Positions 19,050 through 31,406 of a stretch of 64,000 nt of DNA are shown piece after piece. Origin of the DNA: Jiella mangrovi (GTDB lineage Bacteria; Pseudomonadota; Alphaproteobacteria; Rhizobiales; Rhizobiaceae). The stretch lies in the NCBI RefSeq assembly GCF_017815135.1, contig NZ_JAGJCF010000001.1:434001-498000 (forward strand), read 5' to 3'. The first letter of the stretch is position 1. The number at the start of each line of letters is the position of its first letter. The notes under the pieces were generated by a model. The model made no database searches. It saw nothing but the letters and a program-made list of their open reading frames with translations, and was not told where the DNA came from. Both the position numbers and the translations under genes were made by a program.

Positions 19050-19874
19050 CTAGCCCTTCGCCAGCTGATCCAGCGCCTTCAACCGCTTCAGCATCTCCGC
19101 CATCTGGTCGAGCGGCACCATGTTCGGCCCGTCGGACGGGGCGTTGTCCGGGTCCTCGTGGGTCTCGACGAAGAGCCCCGCGACTCCGACGGCCACCGCT
19201 GCCCGCGCCAGGGTCTCGACGAAGCGGCGCTCGCCTCCGCTAGAGCCGCCCTGGCCGCCTGGCTGCTGGACGGAATGGGTGGCGTCGAAGACCACCGGCA
19301 GGCCGGTCTCGGCCATGATCGGCAAGGCGCGGAAATCCGAGACCAAAGTGTTGTAGCCGAAGGAGACGCCGCGCTCGGTGAGGAGGACGTTGGGATTGCC
19401 GCTTTCGGTGACCTTGGCCGCGACGTTCTTCATGTCCCAGGGTGCGAGGAACTGGCCCTTCTTGATGTTGATCACCCGTCCGGTCTTCGCGGCGGCGATC
19501 AGGAGGTCGGTCTGGCGGCAGAGGAAGGCCGGGATCTGCAGGATGTCGCAGACGGCGCCGACTTCGCGGCACTGCTCCTCGGTGTGGACGTCCGTCAGCA
19601 CCGGCAGGTCGAAGGTCTCGGCGACCTCCTGAAAGACCGGGAGCGCGTCGGCGAGGCCGATGCCGCGCTTGCCGTTGAGGCTGGTGCGGTTGGCCTTGTC
19701 GAAGCTCGCCTTGAAGACATAGGGGATGCCGAGGTCGTCGGTGATCCGCTTCATCTTTTCGGCGATCATCATCGCATGGTCGCGGCTCTCCATCTGGCAG
19801 GGGCCGGCAATCAGCGCGAAGGGCGCGGTGTTGGAGAAGCTGGCCGACTTGGCGGAAACGGTGGTGGCGGTCAT
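19050..19874 (-). CDS. kdsA: 3-deoxy-8-phosphooctulonate (KDO-8-P) synthase
   Basis: A 274-residue cytoplasmic enzyme condensing arabinose 5-phosphate and PEP, the first committed step to KDO for lipopolysaccharide. Signatures: [15 protein letters not shown] near residue 22, [11 protein letters not shown] near 55, [24 protein letters not shown] and [13 protein letters not shown] Cys (AGPC) rather than Asn at the metal site marks the metal-dependent class. The start overlaps the stop of the upstream VOC gene by four bases (ATGA at 19871-19874), so the two are translationally coupled. Confidence 0.97.
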   Translation of the reverse strand: MTATTVSAKSASFSNTAPFALIAGPCQMESRDHAMMIAEKMKRITDDLGIPYVFKASFDKANRTSLNGKRGIGLADALPVFQEVAETFDLPVLTDVHTEEQCREVGAVCDILQIPAFLCRQTDLLIAAAKTGRVINIKKGQFLAPWDMKNVAAKVTESGNPNVLLTERGVSFGYNTLVSDFRALPIMAETGLPVVFDATHSVQQPGGQGGSSGGERRFVETLARAAVAVGVAGLFVETHEDPDNAPSDGPNMVPLDQMAEMLKRLKALDQLAKG

Positions 19875-20707
19875 GATCTCTCCTCGATGAAGCGGATGGC
19901 GCCCAGGCCATTGGGGCAGGCGATGGCGACGCCGTCGGCGCTCTCAGAATAGGCCACGCCCTGCCCTTCCCAGAACTTCTTCGCGAAAGCGAGGTCGGCA
20001 ACCGTGACGGTCAGGCTGGCGATCGCCAGCGGGGTCGAGCCACCGGCAACGACGTCCAGACGCCCGCCGTCGAGCGGGATCGTCCAGTCATCATCGCCGT
20101 TCTCCTGGACCCGACTGTCCGCGACGCTCGCGAGATAATCGCGGAACATCTCGGGGTCCTCCACCTTGATCGTGACGCCGGCCATGCCGGTCGCGCCGTT
20201 CGGATGGGTGGTCAAGGAAGAGCGGTCCGGCTTCGCCGTTTGCCGCGCCTCGCAGTAAAAGAAGCTCGGCGCGTCGGCGGCATGGATCGCGGCAAAGGCC
20301 AGGCGGAAGGAAAGCTCGGCCGAGCCGCCGTCCGGCAGGCGCATCGTGCGGCCGAACTCGACGAGACCCTCCTCGCCGGCCTCTTCGTCCAGAAGTTGCT
20401 CGCGGTCGGCCAGGGCATCGTCCGAGCGGAAGGCAATGCCGGAGATCGCCGGCCTGTCCGGCAAATTGCGCAGGGCCGCGTCGCGCTCGATAAAGAGATG
20501 CCCTTCGTCCTTCGCCGCGTCATAGGCGGCCGGATCGACGATCGAAAGAGGCTCGATATAGCGCCCGTCCGCCAGGAACACGCAGGCATTGCCCGTCCCG
20601 AAGGGATGGGCGGCCTCGGGCGCGACGACAAAGCCGAGGCCGAGGAACCATTGCCGTGCGGCGCCGAGCGCATCGAACGGCATCACCAGATGATCGATCG
20701 AACGCAT
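19871..20707 (-). CDS. VOC (glyoxalase-fold) family protein
   Basis: A 278-residue protein of the vicinal-oxygen-chelate superfamily in the glyoxalase-like form. The N-terminal half opens with [23 protein letters not shown] and contains [16 protein letters not shown], with the conserved Thr/Asn/Leu pattern of the family. A second half (about residues 160-278) repeats the fold ([38 protein letters not shown]). Reaction unknown. It lies between pyrG and kdsA and overlaps the kdsA start, a conserved position in this order. The ATG at 20707 is chosen over an upstream in-frame start because homology begins there. Confidence 0.85.
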   Translation of the reverse strand: MRSIDHLVMPFDALGAARQWFLGLGFVVAPEAAHPFGTGNACVFLADGRYIEPLSIVDPAAYDAAKDEGHLFIERDAALRNLPDRPAISGIAFRSDDALADREQLLDEEAGEEGLVEFGRTMRLPDGGSAELSFRLAFAAIHAADAPSFFYCEARQTAKPDRSSLTTHPNGATGMAGVTIKVEDPEMFRDYLASVADSRVQENGDDDWTIPLDGGRLDVVAGGSTPLAIASLTVTVADLAFAKKFWEGQGVAYSESADGVAIACPNGLGAIRFIEERS

Positions 20708-20756
20708 CGGCGTCTCCTTACTGCCCGCCAAGGGTCATCCCGTTTGCGGCGACCGG

Positions 20757-22502
<1,746 letters not shown>

Positions 22503-22550
22503 TCAAGCCTGCCTGCAGGCGAACGGCCGTAGCCAGACTTTCAAAAAAAC

Positions 22551-22593
22551 GATGGACTAAAAAATATGGCGGGGCGCCGATCGGCACCCCGCC
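22551..22593 (-). terminator. Terminator of secG
   Basis: An 11-bp stem with one G-U pair (22568-22578 with 22583-22593, loop GATC) just past the secG stop, followed on the minus strand by ATATTTTTTAG, a clear U tract. Confidence 0.9.
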
Positions 22594-22619
22594 CCTTCGA
22601 TGCCATCCGGTGACGGCGC

Positions 22620-23480
22620 TTACTGCGTGGTCGACGAACCGGCTTCGGGTTGAACCTCAGGCGAGGTGTTTGTCGTCTCGTCACCCTGGGACGGCTCCGG
22701 CGTCACCGGCGTCACCGGCTCACCTGTCGGCGAGGAGGCGGACGGCGCTGCAGATGATTCGGATGTGCTGTCGCTCGCGGGAGCCGAGGTCTCGCCCGTC
22801 GGAGAAGCGTCATCCTGCTGCCGCGTCGTGCCGGCTGGCGGGGCCTCGACCGGCGGTACGGTCGTCTCGTCCGCCCCCTGCGGCGTATCGCCGGCCGGGT
22901 TGGCGGGAATCGTCTCGACAGCCGGCGCCTGCGGCGACGTCGCAGCGTCGCCCGAAGGCGCCGCAGTGCCTGAACTTGCGGGCGCTGCCGTGTTTCCGCC
23001 GGCCGGCGCGGCGGGCTGAGCCGGCTCGGCCGGCGCGGTCTCGCTGGACGGCTGTGACGACTGGTCGATCAGCGAGGGGCTCGATGCCGGCTCGCCAGAG
23101 GCGGACGGAGCAGCCGCACCGTTCTGGCCGGCCGCGCCCTCACCCGAAGCGCCGCTCTGCGAATCTGGCATGCCGCCAAGCTGGTCGAGCAGGCTGCGGT
23201 CTTCGCCGCTGGTCTGTCCGGACTGCGCCGGCAGCGTGTCGAGGATGTCCGTCGGGCTGGAGCCATAGCGCGCCAGAAGACCGAGCGACAGCGAGGTGAT
23301 GAAGAACCCCGCTGCGAGGATCGCCGTCGTGCGAGTAAGCGCGTTGGCCGCGCCGCGGGCCGACATCAGGCCGCCACCGCCGCCGATACCGAGTGCTCCA
23401 CCTTCAGATCGCTGCAGAAGCACCACGATGACGAGCGCGACGACGATAATCAAATGGATGATGATGAGAATGGTTTCCAT
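22620..23480 (-). CDS. secG: Preprotein translocase subunit SecG with a long low-complexity tail
   Basis: The first about 75 residues are a normal SecG: METILIIIHLIIVVALVIVVLLQ (first helix), the conserved cytosolic loop RSEGGALGIGGGGGLMSARGAANALTR-type segment, and the second helix TTAILAAGFFITSLSLGLLA. It assists SecYE in protein export. From about residue 78 to 286 the protein continues as a Pro/Ala/Ser/Thr/Glu-rich tail with no hydrophobic segment, about three times the length of the functional core. Short tails are common in this order; this one is extreme. The ATG at 23480 is the family start. A terminator follows. Confidence 0.95.
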   Translation of the reverse strand: METILIIIHLIIVVALVIVVLLQRSEGGALGIGGGGGLMSARGAANALTRTTAILAAGFFITSLSLGLLARYGSSPTDILDTLPAQSGQTSGEDRSLLDQLGGMPDSQSGASGEGAAGQNGAAAPSASGEPASSPSLIDQSSQPSSETAPAEPAQPAAPAGGNTAAPASSGTAAPSGDAATSPQAPAVETIPANPAGDTPQGADETTVPPVEAPPAGTTRQQDDASPTGETSAPASDSTSESSAAPSASSPTGEPVTPVTPEPSQGDETTNTSPEVQPEAGSSTTQ

Positions 23481-23560
23481 CGAACTTTCGTTGAGGGTCA
23501 TTTCACGGGAATTTCGCGCCTTCTACAGAAGGAAGCGCGGTATTCCAACCAGATTCCGCG

Positions 23561-24322
23561 TCAGGCCTCCAACGTCGGGCACGCTCGGCATATCGCGATG
23601 AAGTCTTCCGCCTTCAAGCTCGCGCCTCCAATCAGCGCCCCGTCGACGTTGTCGACGGCCAGAAGCTCGGTTGCATTGGATGGTTTCACCGACCCGCCGT
23701 AAAGCAGCCGAATGCCGCCGGCAACGTCGGCGCCGAAGCGATCGGAGAGTTGCGCCCTCAGAAAATCATGCACTTCCTTCACATCGTCGAGCGTCGGAGT
23801 TCGGCCGGTGCCGATCGCCCAGACCGGTTCATAGGCGACGACGGTGTTCTTCTCCGTCACGTCGTCCGGCAGAGAACCCGCCAGCTGGCCGCCGAGAATA
23901 TCGAGGGTCTTTCCGGCCTGGCGCTCTGCCTCCGTTTCACCGATGCAGACGATCGCGGTCAGGCCGGCGCGCCAGGCCGCCGTCGCCTTCGCGCTCACAT
24001 CCGCGTCGCTCTCGTCGTGATCGGCCCGGCGCTCGGAGTGCCCGACGATCACATATGTCGCACCGACATCGGCCAGCATTTCGGCGGCGATGTCGCCGGT
24101 ATGGGCACCGGAGGCCTCGGCGTGACAGTCCTGGCCGCCGATCGCGACCTTGCCGAACAGGGCGCCGCCGCTGGCCGACAGCATCGTCGCCGGCGGGCAG
24201 ATCAGGAGATCCTTCCCCTCGCCCGCCTCGAGCGCCTCCGCAGCGATCTTTTCGAGTTCGGACAATTGGCGCAACAGGCCGTTCATCTTCCAGTTGCCGG
24301 CGATGAGGGGTCTTGGCTTCAT
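23561..24322 (-). CDS. tpiA: Triose-phosphate isomerase
   Basis: A 253-residue TIM-barrel enzyme interconverting dihydroxyacetone phosphate and glyceraldehyde 3-phosphate. Catalytic residues are visible: Lys in AGNWKMNG near the N-terminus, His in [10 protein letters not shown], and Glu in [15 protein letters not shown]. The phosphate-binding loops [11 protein letters not shown] and GALIGGASL are also present. The ATG at 24322 begins [14 protein letters not shown]; upstream in-frame codons are not conserved. It is divergent from ppiD across 247 bases. Confidence 0.97.
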   Translation of the reverse strand: MKPRPLIAGNWKMNGLLRQLSELEKIAAEALEAGEGKDLLICPPATMLSASGGALFGKVAIGGQDCHAEASGAHTGDIAAEMLADVGATYVIVGHSERRADHDESDADVSAKATAAWRAGLTAIVCIGETEAERQAGKTLDILGGQLAGSLPDDVTEKNTVVAYEPVWAIGTGRTPTLDDVKEVHDFLRAQLSDRFGADVAGGIRLLYGGSVKPSNATELLAVDNVDGALIGGASLKAEDFIAICRACPTLEA

Positions 24323-24569
24323 CGTGTCTTCATGTCCTCCCTGGGCGTCCTGCAGCGATTTTCGCCCGGCCCGCCGGTCTTGTCGGCGCGACATTCGGCG
24401 ATCGATCTTCGAAAATCAATCGCAAGCCATCGCTTGCGCCCCTTGCCGCCTGTTCACTAATAAGGCGTTGCGCGGCGTGGCCCGCATACACGGGACCCGG
24501 ATAAACGGGACACGGCAGACCAGGCGAATCGGCAAGGACCGGCTTTACCGCCAAAGGAGGAAGACGACG

Positions 24570-26456
24570 ATGCTCGAGACGATGCGCAACAGCGTTTCCG
24601 GCTGGACGGCGAAGATCCTCCTCGGACTGCTGATTCTGAGTTTCGCCGTCTGGGGCATCGGAACATCGCTCACCGGGGGGCTGACGCGGACGGTGATTTC
24701 CGCCGGCGAGACGGAAGTGACCCCGTCGGAATACGCCTTCGCCTATTCCCAGGCGGTGAACCGGATCTCGCGCCAGATCGGCCGCCAGCTCAGCGCGCAG
24801 GAGGCGGCGACCTTCGGGGTCGAGCAGGGCGTCACCAGCCAGCTGATCGCCGGCGCCGTCCTCGACGAGCAGAGCCGCAAGCTCGGTCTCGGCGTCTCGG
24901 ACGAGAGGCTGGCGCAGGTGATCGCCGACGATCCGACCTTTCAGGATGCCAACGGCCAGTTCTCACGCGCGACGTTCCAGTCGATCCTCGCCAATGCCGG
25001 CATCCGGGAAAGCGACTACATCGCCCGCCAGATGAACGTCGCCCGGCGCTCGCAGCTCGTCGACGCGGTGGTCGAGGATGTTGAAACGCCGAAGGTCTTC
25101 CTGACCGCTCTCGGCCTTTACAACGGCGAGCGCAGAACCGTCGATTACGTCAGCTTGTCAGCCCCCGAGGCTTCGACGATCGCCGATCCGACGACCGAAC
25201 AGCTTTCCACCTATTTCGACCAGAACAAGGCCCGCTACGCCGCGCCGGAATATCGCTCGATCTCCTATGCCGAGGTAACGCCCCAGTCGCTCGCCGATCC
25301 CAAGGCAATCACCGACGCCGAAGTGAAGGCCGACTACGAGGCGCGCAAGGCGAGCTACACGACGCCCGAGCGCCGCCGCATCCAGCAGATCGTCTTTGCC
25401 GACAAGGCCGCCGCCGAAGCCGCCAAGGCCAAGCTCGATGGCGGGGCAAGCTTCGAGGAGGTGGCGAAGGAAGCCGGGCGGTCGCCCGCCGATATCGACC
25501 TTGGCACCGTCACCAAAGCCTCGATCCCGGCCCAGAAGATCGCCGACGCCGCTTTCGCTCTTCGGCAGGGCGAGGTCTCGAACGTCGTCGAAGGCGTGTT
25601 CGGCCCGGTGCTGTTGCGCGTGACCAAAATCGAACCCGAGGGCGTCGAACCGCTGGCGAAGGTCCAGGATCAGATCCGCAAGGATCTCGCCCTGTCCAAG
25701 GCCGCCGATGCCGTCGATGCCGCCTACACGGCCTATGAGGATGCCAGGGGCGGCGGCGCGACCTTCGAGGAAGCCGCCAACCAGGCCGCCCTCACGGTCA
25801 AGACCGTCAAGGCCATCGATCGCAACGGCAACGGCCCGGACGGCAAGCCCATCGACCTGCCGCAAAAGTCCGACCTCCTCGCCGCCGCCTTCGACAGCGA
25901 GCCGGGCGTCGATGCGCTGCCGGTCAATGTCGATCCGAGCGGCTACGTCTTCTATGACGTCGTCAACATCGATCCGGCACATGATCGGAAACTAGAGGAC
26001 GTGCGTGACAAGGTCGTTGCCGACTGGAAGCGCGAGCGGGCAGGCGAACAGCTCGAAGAGCGCGCGAAAAGCCTCGCCAAAGAGGTCGAGGGCGGCAAGA
26101 GCATTGCCGACGTCGCCAAGGAAGCCGGCGTCCAGCCCATGGCGGCAAACGCCGTCACCCGCCAGTCCGGGGCCTCCGAACTCGGCCAGGCCGGTGTCGA
26201 GGCTGCCTTTTCCGGCCCCGACGGCTCTGTGCAGACGGCGCCGGGCAAGAGCCCCGATACACGGCTCGTCATGAAGGTCACCGAGGTCGCGCCGCCGGCG
26301 GACCCGATGGCGAACGTCAGCGCCGGCGAACGCCAGCAGATGGCGGGGATGCTCGAGAGCGATCTCTATCAGAGCTACGTGACGCTCCTGCAGAACGAAT
26401 ATCCGGTCCGGATCAATCCCGGCGCCCTCGAACAGGCAAAGGCGCTGGTGCGATGA
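24570..26456 (+). CDS. ppiD: PpiD-like membrane-anchored peptidyl-prolyl isomerase/foldase
   Basis: A 628-residue inner-membrane chaperone of the SurA/PpiD type, assisting folding of exported proteins in the periplasm. A single N-terminal anchor ([20 protein letters not shown], about residues 11-30) is followed by the SurA_N-like region ([18 protein letters not shown]). A parvulin domain starts near residue 245 (IRRIQQIVF-type strand) with [10 protein letters not shown] and [23 protein letters not shown]. The ATG at 24570 has a strong AAAGGAGG box. The stop overlaps the trpD start (ATGA at 26453-26456), and this is the first gene of the coupled block to moeA. Confidence 0.92.
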   Translation: MLETMRNSVSGWTAKILLGLLILSFAVWGIGTSLTGGLTRTVISAGETEVTPSEYAFAYSQAVNRISRQIGRQLSAQEAATFGVEQGVTSQLIAGAVLDEQSRKLGLGVSDERLAQVIADDPTFQDANGQFSRATFQSILANAGIRESDYIARQMNVARRSQLVDAVVEDVETPKVFLTALGLYNGERRTVDYVSLSAPEASTIADPTTEQLSTYFDQNKARYAAPEYRSISYAEVTPQSLADPKAITDAEVKADYEARKASYTTPERRRIQQIVFADKAAAEAAKAKLDGGASFEEVAKEAGRSPADIDLGTVTKASIPAQKIADAAFALRQGEVSNVVEGVFGPVLLRVTKIEPEGVEPLAKVQDQIRKDLALSKAADAVDAAYTAYEDARGGGATFEEAANQAALTVKTVKAIDRNGNGPDGKPIDLPQKSDLLAAAFDSEPGVDALPVNVDPSGYVFYDVVNIDPAHDRKLEDVRDKVVADWKRERAGEQLEERAKSLAKEVEGGKSIADVAKEAGVQPMAANAVTRQSGASELGQAGVEAAFSGPDGSVQTAPGKSPDTRLVMKVTEVAPPADPMANVSAGERQQMAGMLESDLYQSYVTLLQNEYPVRINPGALEQAKALVR

Positions 26457-27484
26457 GCCGTACGCTGAAACCGTTTCTGGCCAAGGCCGCCGACGGTCTC
26501 GCGCTGACCCGCGAGGAGGCGACCGAGGCCTTCCAGGTGATGATGAGCGGCGAGGCGACGCCCTCCCAGATCGGCGGCCTGTTGATGGCGCTGAGGGTGC
26601 GCGGCGAGAGCGTCGACGAGATCACCGGCGCGGTCGCTGTGATGCGGGCCAACATGGCGCGGGTTGCGGCGCCGGAGGGCGCCGTCGACATCGTCGGCAC
26701 CGGCGGCGACCACGCCGGCACCTACAACATCTCGACGGCCTCGGCCTTCGTCATCGCCGGCTGCGGCCTCGTCGTCGCCAAGCACGGCAACCGGGCGCTG
26801 TCCTCGAAATCGGGGGCGGCGGACGTCCTGACGTCGCTCGGCATCGACGTCGATCTGAAACCCGAGCAGATCGGCCGGGCGATCGCCGAGACCGGCCTCG
26901 GCTTCATGTTCGCGCCGACCCACCATGCGGCGATGCGCTTCGTCGGCCCGAGCCGCGTCGAGCTCGGCACGCGCACCATCTTCAACATGCTCGGCCCCCT
27001 CGCCAACCCGGCCGGGGTGAAGAAGCTGCTCGTCGGCGTCTTCTCGCCGCAATGGCTTCGCCCGATCGCCGAGACGCTTCTGGCGCTCGGCACCGAGGCA
27101 GCCTGGGTCGTCCATGGCGACGGCCTCGACGAGATGACGCCGACCGGCACGACAGAGATCGTCCAGCTGAAGGACGGCGTCATCAGCGAATTCACCGTCG
27201 ATCCGGAGGAAGTCGGCCTGAAGCGCCGGCCGCTCCATGAACTGAAGGGCGGCGACGGCGCCTACAATGCCGCGGCCTTGAAGGCGGTGCTCGACGGCGA
27301 GCCCGGCGCCTATCGCGACGCCGTTCTCCTCAACACCGCCGGCGCGCTGGTCATGGCGGGCGCCGCGCCCGACCTTGCGGCCGGCATCGCCAAGGCAGCC
27401 GAGGCGATCGAATCGGGCCGGGCCAGGGACGCGGTCCGCCGCCTCGCCGAAGCGACGCAGGCCCTCGGCAAGGAAAACCGATGA
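26453..27484 (+). CDS. trpD: Anthranilate phosphoribosyltransferase
   Basis: A 343-residue enzyme of tryptophan synthesis transferring phosphoribose from PRPP to anthranilate. Signatures: [19 protein letters not shown] (PRPP loop, about residues 80-98), the [17 protein letters not shown] segment, [10 protein letters not shown] with the anthranilate-site residues, and MLGPLANP. It begins four bases inside ppiD and ends four bases inside trpC, so it is co-translated with both. The order trpD-trpC-moaC-moeA behind ppiD is typical of Hyphomicrobiales. Confidence 0.98.
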   Translation: MSRTLKPFLAKAADGLALTREEATEAFQVMMSGEATPSQIGGLLMALRVRGESVDEITGAVAVMRANMARVAAPEGAVDIVGTGGDHAGTYNISTASAFVIAGCGLVVAKHGNRALSSKSGAADVLTSLGIDVDLKPEQIGRAIAETGLGFMFAPTHHAAMRFVGPSRVELGTRTIFNMLGPLANPAGVKKLLVGVFSPQWLRPIAETLLALGTEAAWVVHGDGLDEMTPTGTTEIVQLKDGVISEFTVDPEEVGLKRRPLHELKGGDGAYNAAALKAVLDGEPGAYRDAVLLNTAGALVMAGAAPDLAAGIAKAAEAIESGRARDAVRRLAEATQALGKENR

Positions 27485-28305
27485 CCGACATCCTCGCCAA
27501 GATCCGCGACTACAAGCTGGACGAGATCGCCGCCGCCAAGGATGCGGTGCCGCTCGGCGAACTCGAAGCGAAGATCGCCGATGCCGCCCCGCCCCGCGGC
27601 TTTCATGCGGCGATCGAAACGACACTCGCGGCCGGCGATCTGGCGCTGATCGCCGAGGTGAAGAAGGCGAGCCCCTCGAAAGGGCTCATTCGCGAGGACT
27701 TCGATCCGCCGAGCCTTGCTGCGGCCTATGAAGCTGGCGGCGCGACCTGCCTCTCCGTCCTCACCGACGCCCCCTCCTTTCAGGGCAGCCCCGAGTTTCT
27801 GACCGCGGCACGGGCGGCGACGCGGCTGCCGGCGCTTCGCAAGGATTTTCTCTACGATCCCTATCAGGTGGCGGAAGCCAGAGCCTGGGGCGCCGACGCG
27901 ATTTTGATCATCATGGCGGCGGTGAGCGACGACGTCGCCGCCTCGCTCGAAGAGGCCGCGGACCGCTACGGCCTCGACGTTCTCGTCGAGGTCCATGACG
28001 AGGACGAAACCGAGCGGGCGCTCAAGCTCGCCTCGCCGCTGATCGGCATCAACAACCGCAACCTAAAGACCTTCGAGACCAGCCTCGACACGGCGGAAAG
28101 GCTGGCGAGCCTCATTCCCGGCGACAGGATCGTCGTCGGCGAGAGCGGCATCTTCACCCATGCCGACTGCCTGGAACTGTCCGACCACGGCATCCGCACC
28201 TTCCTCGTCGGTGAAAGCCTGATGCGCCAGGCGGACGTCGCCGCGGCGACCCGCGTGCTTCTGGGCAGTCCGCGCGACCCGAATGCCGCGGGAGCGACCT
28301 CTTGA
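27481..28305 (+). CDS. trpC: Indole-3-glycerol phosphate synthase
   Basis: A 274-residue TIM-barrel enzyme that closes the indole ring in tryptophan synthesis. Visible active-site segments are [13 protein letters not shown] (Glu and Lys), [12 protein letters not shown] (Lys), [16 protein letters not shown] and VVGESGIFT. Full length, monofunctional (no TrpF fused). It starts within ATGA shared with trpD and its stop overlaps the TTG start of moaC. Confidence 0.98.
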   Translation: MTDILAKIRDYKLDEIAAAKDAVPLGELEAKIADAAPPRGFHAAIETTLAAGDLALIAEVKKASPSKGLIREDFDPPSLAAAYEAGGATCLSVLTDAPSFQGSPEFLTAARAATRLPALRKDFLYDPYQVAEARAWGADAILIIMAAVSDDVAASLEEAADRYGLDVLVEVHDEDETERALKLASPLIGINNRNLKTFETSLDTAERLASLIPGDRIVVGESGIFTHADCLELSDHGIRTFLVGESLMRQADVAAATRVLLGSPRDPNAAGATS

Positions 28306-28820
28306 GCCGGAGCGAGGAGAGCGAGGCAGGCGGCCCCCGCCTCACCCATCTCGACGCCAGCGGCAAGGCGGCGATGGTCGATGTCGGCGACAAGGCCGAG
28401 ACGGTCCGCATCGCCGAGGCCGAGGGTCTCGTGATCATGAGAGCCGAAACGCTGGCGTTGATCGAGGGCGGCGAGACGAAAAAGGGCGACGTCGTCGGCG
28501 TCGCGCGGCTCGCCGGCATCATGGCCGCCAAGCGCACCCATGAGCTGATCCCGCTCTGCCACCCGCTGATGCTGTCGAAGATCGGCGTCGAGATCGCCAC
28601 CGAGCCGTCCTTGCCGGGCCTCAGGGTCACGGCGTCGGTGAAGCTCACCGGCCGCACTGGCGTCGAGATGGAAGCGCTGACGGCCGTCTCGGTCGCCTGC
28701 CTGACGATCTACGACATGGCGAAGGCCGTCGATCGGTCTATGGAGATCACCGGCATCCGGCTCCTTGCGAAATCCGGCGGCAAGAGCGGCGACTTCTCGG
28801 CGGAGGCACGAAAGCCGTGA
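28302..28820 (+). CDS. moaC: Cyclic pyranopterin monophosphate synthase
   Basis: A 172-residue enzyme making cPMP, the first stable intermediate of molybdenum cofactor. Motifs: [36 protein letters not shown], the catalytic [17 protein letters not shown], and [25 protein letters not shown] near the C-terminus. Initiation appears to be TTG at 28302, overlapping the trpC stop (TTGA). No upstream ATG is available in frame without running deep into trpC, and the overlap mirrors the rest of the operon. Confidence 0.97.
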   Translation: MSRSEESEAGGPRLTHLDASGKAAMVDVGDKAETVRIAEAEGLVIMRAETLALIEGGETKKGDVVGVARLAGIMAAKRTHELIPLCHPLMLSKIGVEIATEPSLPGLRVTASVKLTGRTGVEMEALTAVSVACLTIYDMAKAVDRSMEITGIRLLAKSGGKSGDFSAEARKP

Positions 28821-30028
28821 CGATGATCTCGGTCGAGGATGCCCGCGAACGGCTCGTCGTGGCGGCAGAGCCGATCCGCCGCACGGTTGCGGTTTCGCTG
28901 TGCGAGGCGGCCGGGCGTGTGCTTGCCGAAGATGTGGTCGCGAAGCGGACCCAGCCGGGCTTCGATGCCTCGGCGATGGATGGCTATGCCCTGCGGGCCG
29001 CCGATACGGCGGCGCCGTTCCACCCTCTTGCCGTGATCGGCGAATCGGCCGCCGGACGGGCCTTCTCGGGAAAAGTCGGGCCCGGCGAGGCCGTGCGAAT
29101 CTTCACCGGCGCCCCGGTGCCCGAAGGCGCCGACGCGATCCTCATCCAGGAAGACGCCGAGCGCACGGCGGACGGCGCCCTCCTGCCGAAGGAAGCCGTC
29201 TCGCCCAGCCAGCATATCCGTCCGGCCGGCGTCGACTTTTCCGCCGGCGGGATCTTGGTGAAGGCGGGTACGCTGCTTTCCCCCGGCGCCGTCGCCTTGG
29301 CTGCGAGCGGCGGCCATCCGCGTCTCACCGTGCTCGATCGGCCGAAGGTCGCGGTGCTCGCCACCGGCGACGAACTCGTCTCGCCCGGCGAGGCCGTCGG
29401 CCCCTCGCAGATCGTCGCCTCCAACAGCTACGGCGTCGCGGCGCTCGTCGAGGCCTCGGGCGGCGTGGTCGTCGACTGCGGCATTGCGAAAGACGACGAG
29501 GACGAGATTGCCGGCCATCTCGACCGGGCCCTTTCCGAGGGCTGCGACTGCTTCGTCACCATCGGCGGCGCCTCGGTCGGCGACCATGATCTCATCGGCA
29601 AGGTGTTTTCGGCCAGAAAGGTCGAGATGGCGTTTCTGAAAGTCGCCATGCGTCCCGGCAAGCCGCTGATGGCCGGCCGCATCGGCGCCATGCGCCTCGT
29701 CGGACTGCCCGGCAATCCCGCCTCCTCGATGGTCGCCGCGACGCTCTTTCTCGCCCCCCTCGTGGCGCGGCTCGCCGGCCGGCCGGACCGCCCGATGGCG
29801 CGGCGCGCGATCCTCGGAGCGGATATTCCCGAAAACGGCCCGCGCACCGATTTCATGCGTTCGCAAACGGCGCTCGGAGAGGACGGCAGCCTCGTCGTCA
29901 CCCCCCTGTCACGCCAGGACTCTTCGCTGCTTTCGATCTATGCCGCCGCGCAGGTTCTCCTGATGCGGCCGCCGCATGCGCCGGCGGCCCGGGCAGGAGA
30001 GCCCTGCCAGGTCGTCGATCTCGGCTGA
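28817..30028 (+). CDS. moeA: Molybdopterin molybdenumtransferase MoeA
   Basis: A 403-residue enzyme inserting molybdate into adenylylated molybdopterin. Signatures: [14 protein letters not shown] near residue 55, [31 protein letters not shown], a [16 protein letters not shown] loop, [11 protein letters not shown] and [11 protein letters not shown]. It starts with GTG in GTGA shared with the moaC stop. It is the last gene of the coupled block; a stem-loop follows about 26 bases after its stop. In many relatives lexA comes next; here it does not. Confidence 0.97.
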   Translation: MTMISVEDARERLVVAAEPIRRTVAVSLCEAAGRVLAEDVVAKRTQPGFDASAMDGYALRAADTAAPFHPLAVIGESAAGRAFSGKVGPGEAVRIFTGAPVPEGADAILIQEDAERTADGALLPKEAVSPSQHIRPAGVDFSAGGILVKAGTLLSPGAVALAASGGHPRLTVLDRPKVAVLATGDELVSPGEAVGPSQIVASNSYGVAALVEASGGVVVDCGIAKDDEDEIAGHLDRALSEGCDCFVTIGGASVGDHDLIGKVFSARKVEMAFLKVAMRPGKPLMAGRIGAMRLVGLPGNPASSMVAATLFLAPLVARLAGRPDRPMARRAILGADIPENGPRTDFMRSQTALGEDGSLVVTPLSRQDSSLLSIYAAAQVLLMRPPHAPAARAGEPCQVVDLG

Positions 30029-30053
30029 CCTTGCCCAACGGCCGACGAAACGA

Positions 30054-30083
30054 AGCGGGCGGACACCTCAGTGCCCGCCCGCT
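30054..30083. terminator. Stem-loop after moeA
   Basis: A 9-bp perfect stem (30054-30062 with 30075-30083), extended by an inner CAC/GTG pair after one mismatch. Very stable, but no long T tract follows. It lies between convergent moeA and the alkene reductase gene. Confidence 0.65.
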
Positions 30084-30131
30084 AGAACTTGAAAGCTGGA
30101 GGCAGGATCTCTCCTGCCCTCATTTCGCCTG

Positions 30132-31244
30132 TCAGGCAGCGCTGGCGTAGCGGGCCCTTTCCTCGGGGTTCAGCGCCGGATAGTCGGTATAGCCGGTCTC
30201 GTCACCGCCATAGAACGTCTTCTCGTCCCATTCGGCCAGCGGCGCGCCGAGCTTGATGCGCGTCACCAGATCGGGGTTGGAGATGAACGGCCGGCCGAAG
30301 CAGGCGAGATCGATCTCGCCCTTGGCGAGCCGCTCTTCGGCGAGATCCGGGGTGTAGTTGTTGTTGCCCATATAGGCGCCGGCGAAATGCTGGCGCAGCG
30401 ACCAGGCCTTGAACTCGTGCGGATCCCGGTCGCCGCGAGTCGCGCCCTCGATGACATGGAGATAGGCCAGCTTGCGGGCCGACAGTTCCTTCACATAGGC
30501 GGTGAAGACGGCCTCGGGATCGCTGTCGGCAAGGTCGTTGGCCGGCGAGACCGGCGAGATGCGGATGCCGGTGCGCTCCGGCCCGAACACCTTCGTCACC
30601 GCATCGACCACCATCAGCGGAAAGCGCATCCGGTTCTCGATCGAGCCGCCGAATTCGTCGTCGCGCTGGTTGGCGCCGTCGCGCAGAAACTGGTCGAGCA
30701 GATAGCCGTTGGCCGAATGGATCTCGACGCCGTCGAAGCCGGCCGCTTTGCAGTTCTCCGTCGCCTTCACGTAGTCGTCGACGACACGCTGCAATTCGCT
30801 GGCCGCAAGAGCGCGAGGCGCGACGGCGTCCTTCATCCCGTCTTCCGTGAAGGCCTGCATCTTCGGCGCGATCGCCGAGGGTGCGACGGGCAGCGCCCCG
30901 CCCGGCTGGAGATCGGGATGCGACACCCGGCCGACATGCCACAGCTGCAGGACGATCTTGCCGTCCTCCGCGTGAACGGCGTCGGTCACCTTCTTCCAGG
31001 CCGCGACCTGCTCGTCGTTGAAGATGCCCGGCGTCCAGGCATAGCCACGTCCCTCGGGCGAGATGTTCGTCGCCTCGGTGATGATGAGGCCCGCTCCGGC
31101 GCGCTGGCGGTAGTATTCGACATGCATGTCCTTCGGCACGCCGTCGCTGGTCGCACGGCTGCGGGTCAGCGGCGCCATGACGACGCGGTTCGCAAGGCTT
31201 ACCGGGCCGAGATCATAGGGCTGTAGGAGATGGTCGTGGTTCAT
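30132..31244 (-). CDS. Old-yellow-enzyme family alkene reductase (NemA-like)
   Basis: A 370-residue FMN- and NADPH-dependent flavoenzyme reducing activated C=C bonds or nitroesters. The start LLQPYDLGPVSLANRVVMAPLTRSR is the classic OYE barrel entry. Further marks are LIITEATNISPEGRGYAWTPG, LQLWHVGRVSHP (His near residue 100), FDGVEIHSANGYLLDQFLRDG with the His-Asn substrate pair, and FGRPFISNPDL near the C-terminus. This is the single-domain NemA/XenB class rather than the Fe-S-containing class. It is divergent from the GT90 gene; no regulator gene adjoins it. Confidence 0.95.
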   Translation of the reverse strand: MNHDHLLQPYDLGPVSLANRVVMAPLTRSRATSDGVPKDMHVEYYRQRAGAGLIITEATNISPEGRGYAWTPGIFNDEQVAAWKKVTDAVHAEDGKIVLQLWHVGRVSHPDLQPGGALPVAPSAIAPKMQAFTEDGMKDAVAPRALAASELQRVVDDYVKATENCKAAGFDGVEIHSANGYLLDQFLRDGANQRDDEFGGSIENRMRFPLMVVDAVTKVFGPERTGIRISPVSPANDLADSDPEAVFTAYVKELSARKLAYLHVIEGATRGDRDPHEFKAWSLRQHFAGAYMGNNNYTPDLAEERLAKGEIDLACFGRPFISNPDLVTRIKLGAPLAEWDEKTFYGGDETGYTDYPALNPEERARYASAA

Positions 31245-31406
31245 GATAGCCGATGTCCTTTGATGGGCGCCGCCGCCATTCAACGCGGTATCGGCGCCTG
31301 TTCACGCCCTGATGTGGTGCGCCGCAGCAAAGCGGAAAGCGCAATGAACGTTGTGTTCTCGCCTGGAAGACGGTTCGAGAACACACAGGACGACGAATCG
31401 AGGAGG

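Noticed and set aside
26393-26456. Tryptophan attenuator before trpD
   Set aside because: trpD starts inside ppiD; there is no leader space, no Trp-rich peptide and no competing hairpins.
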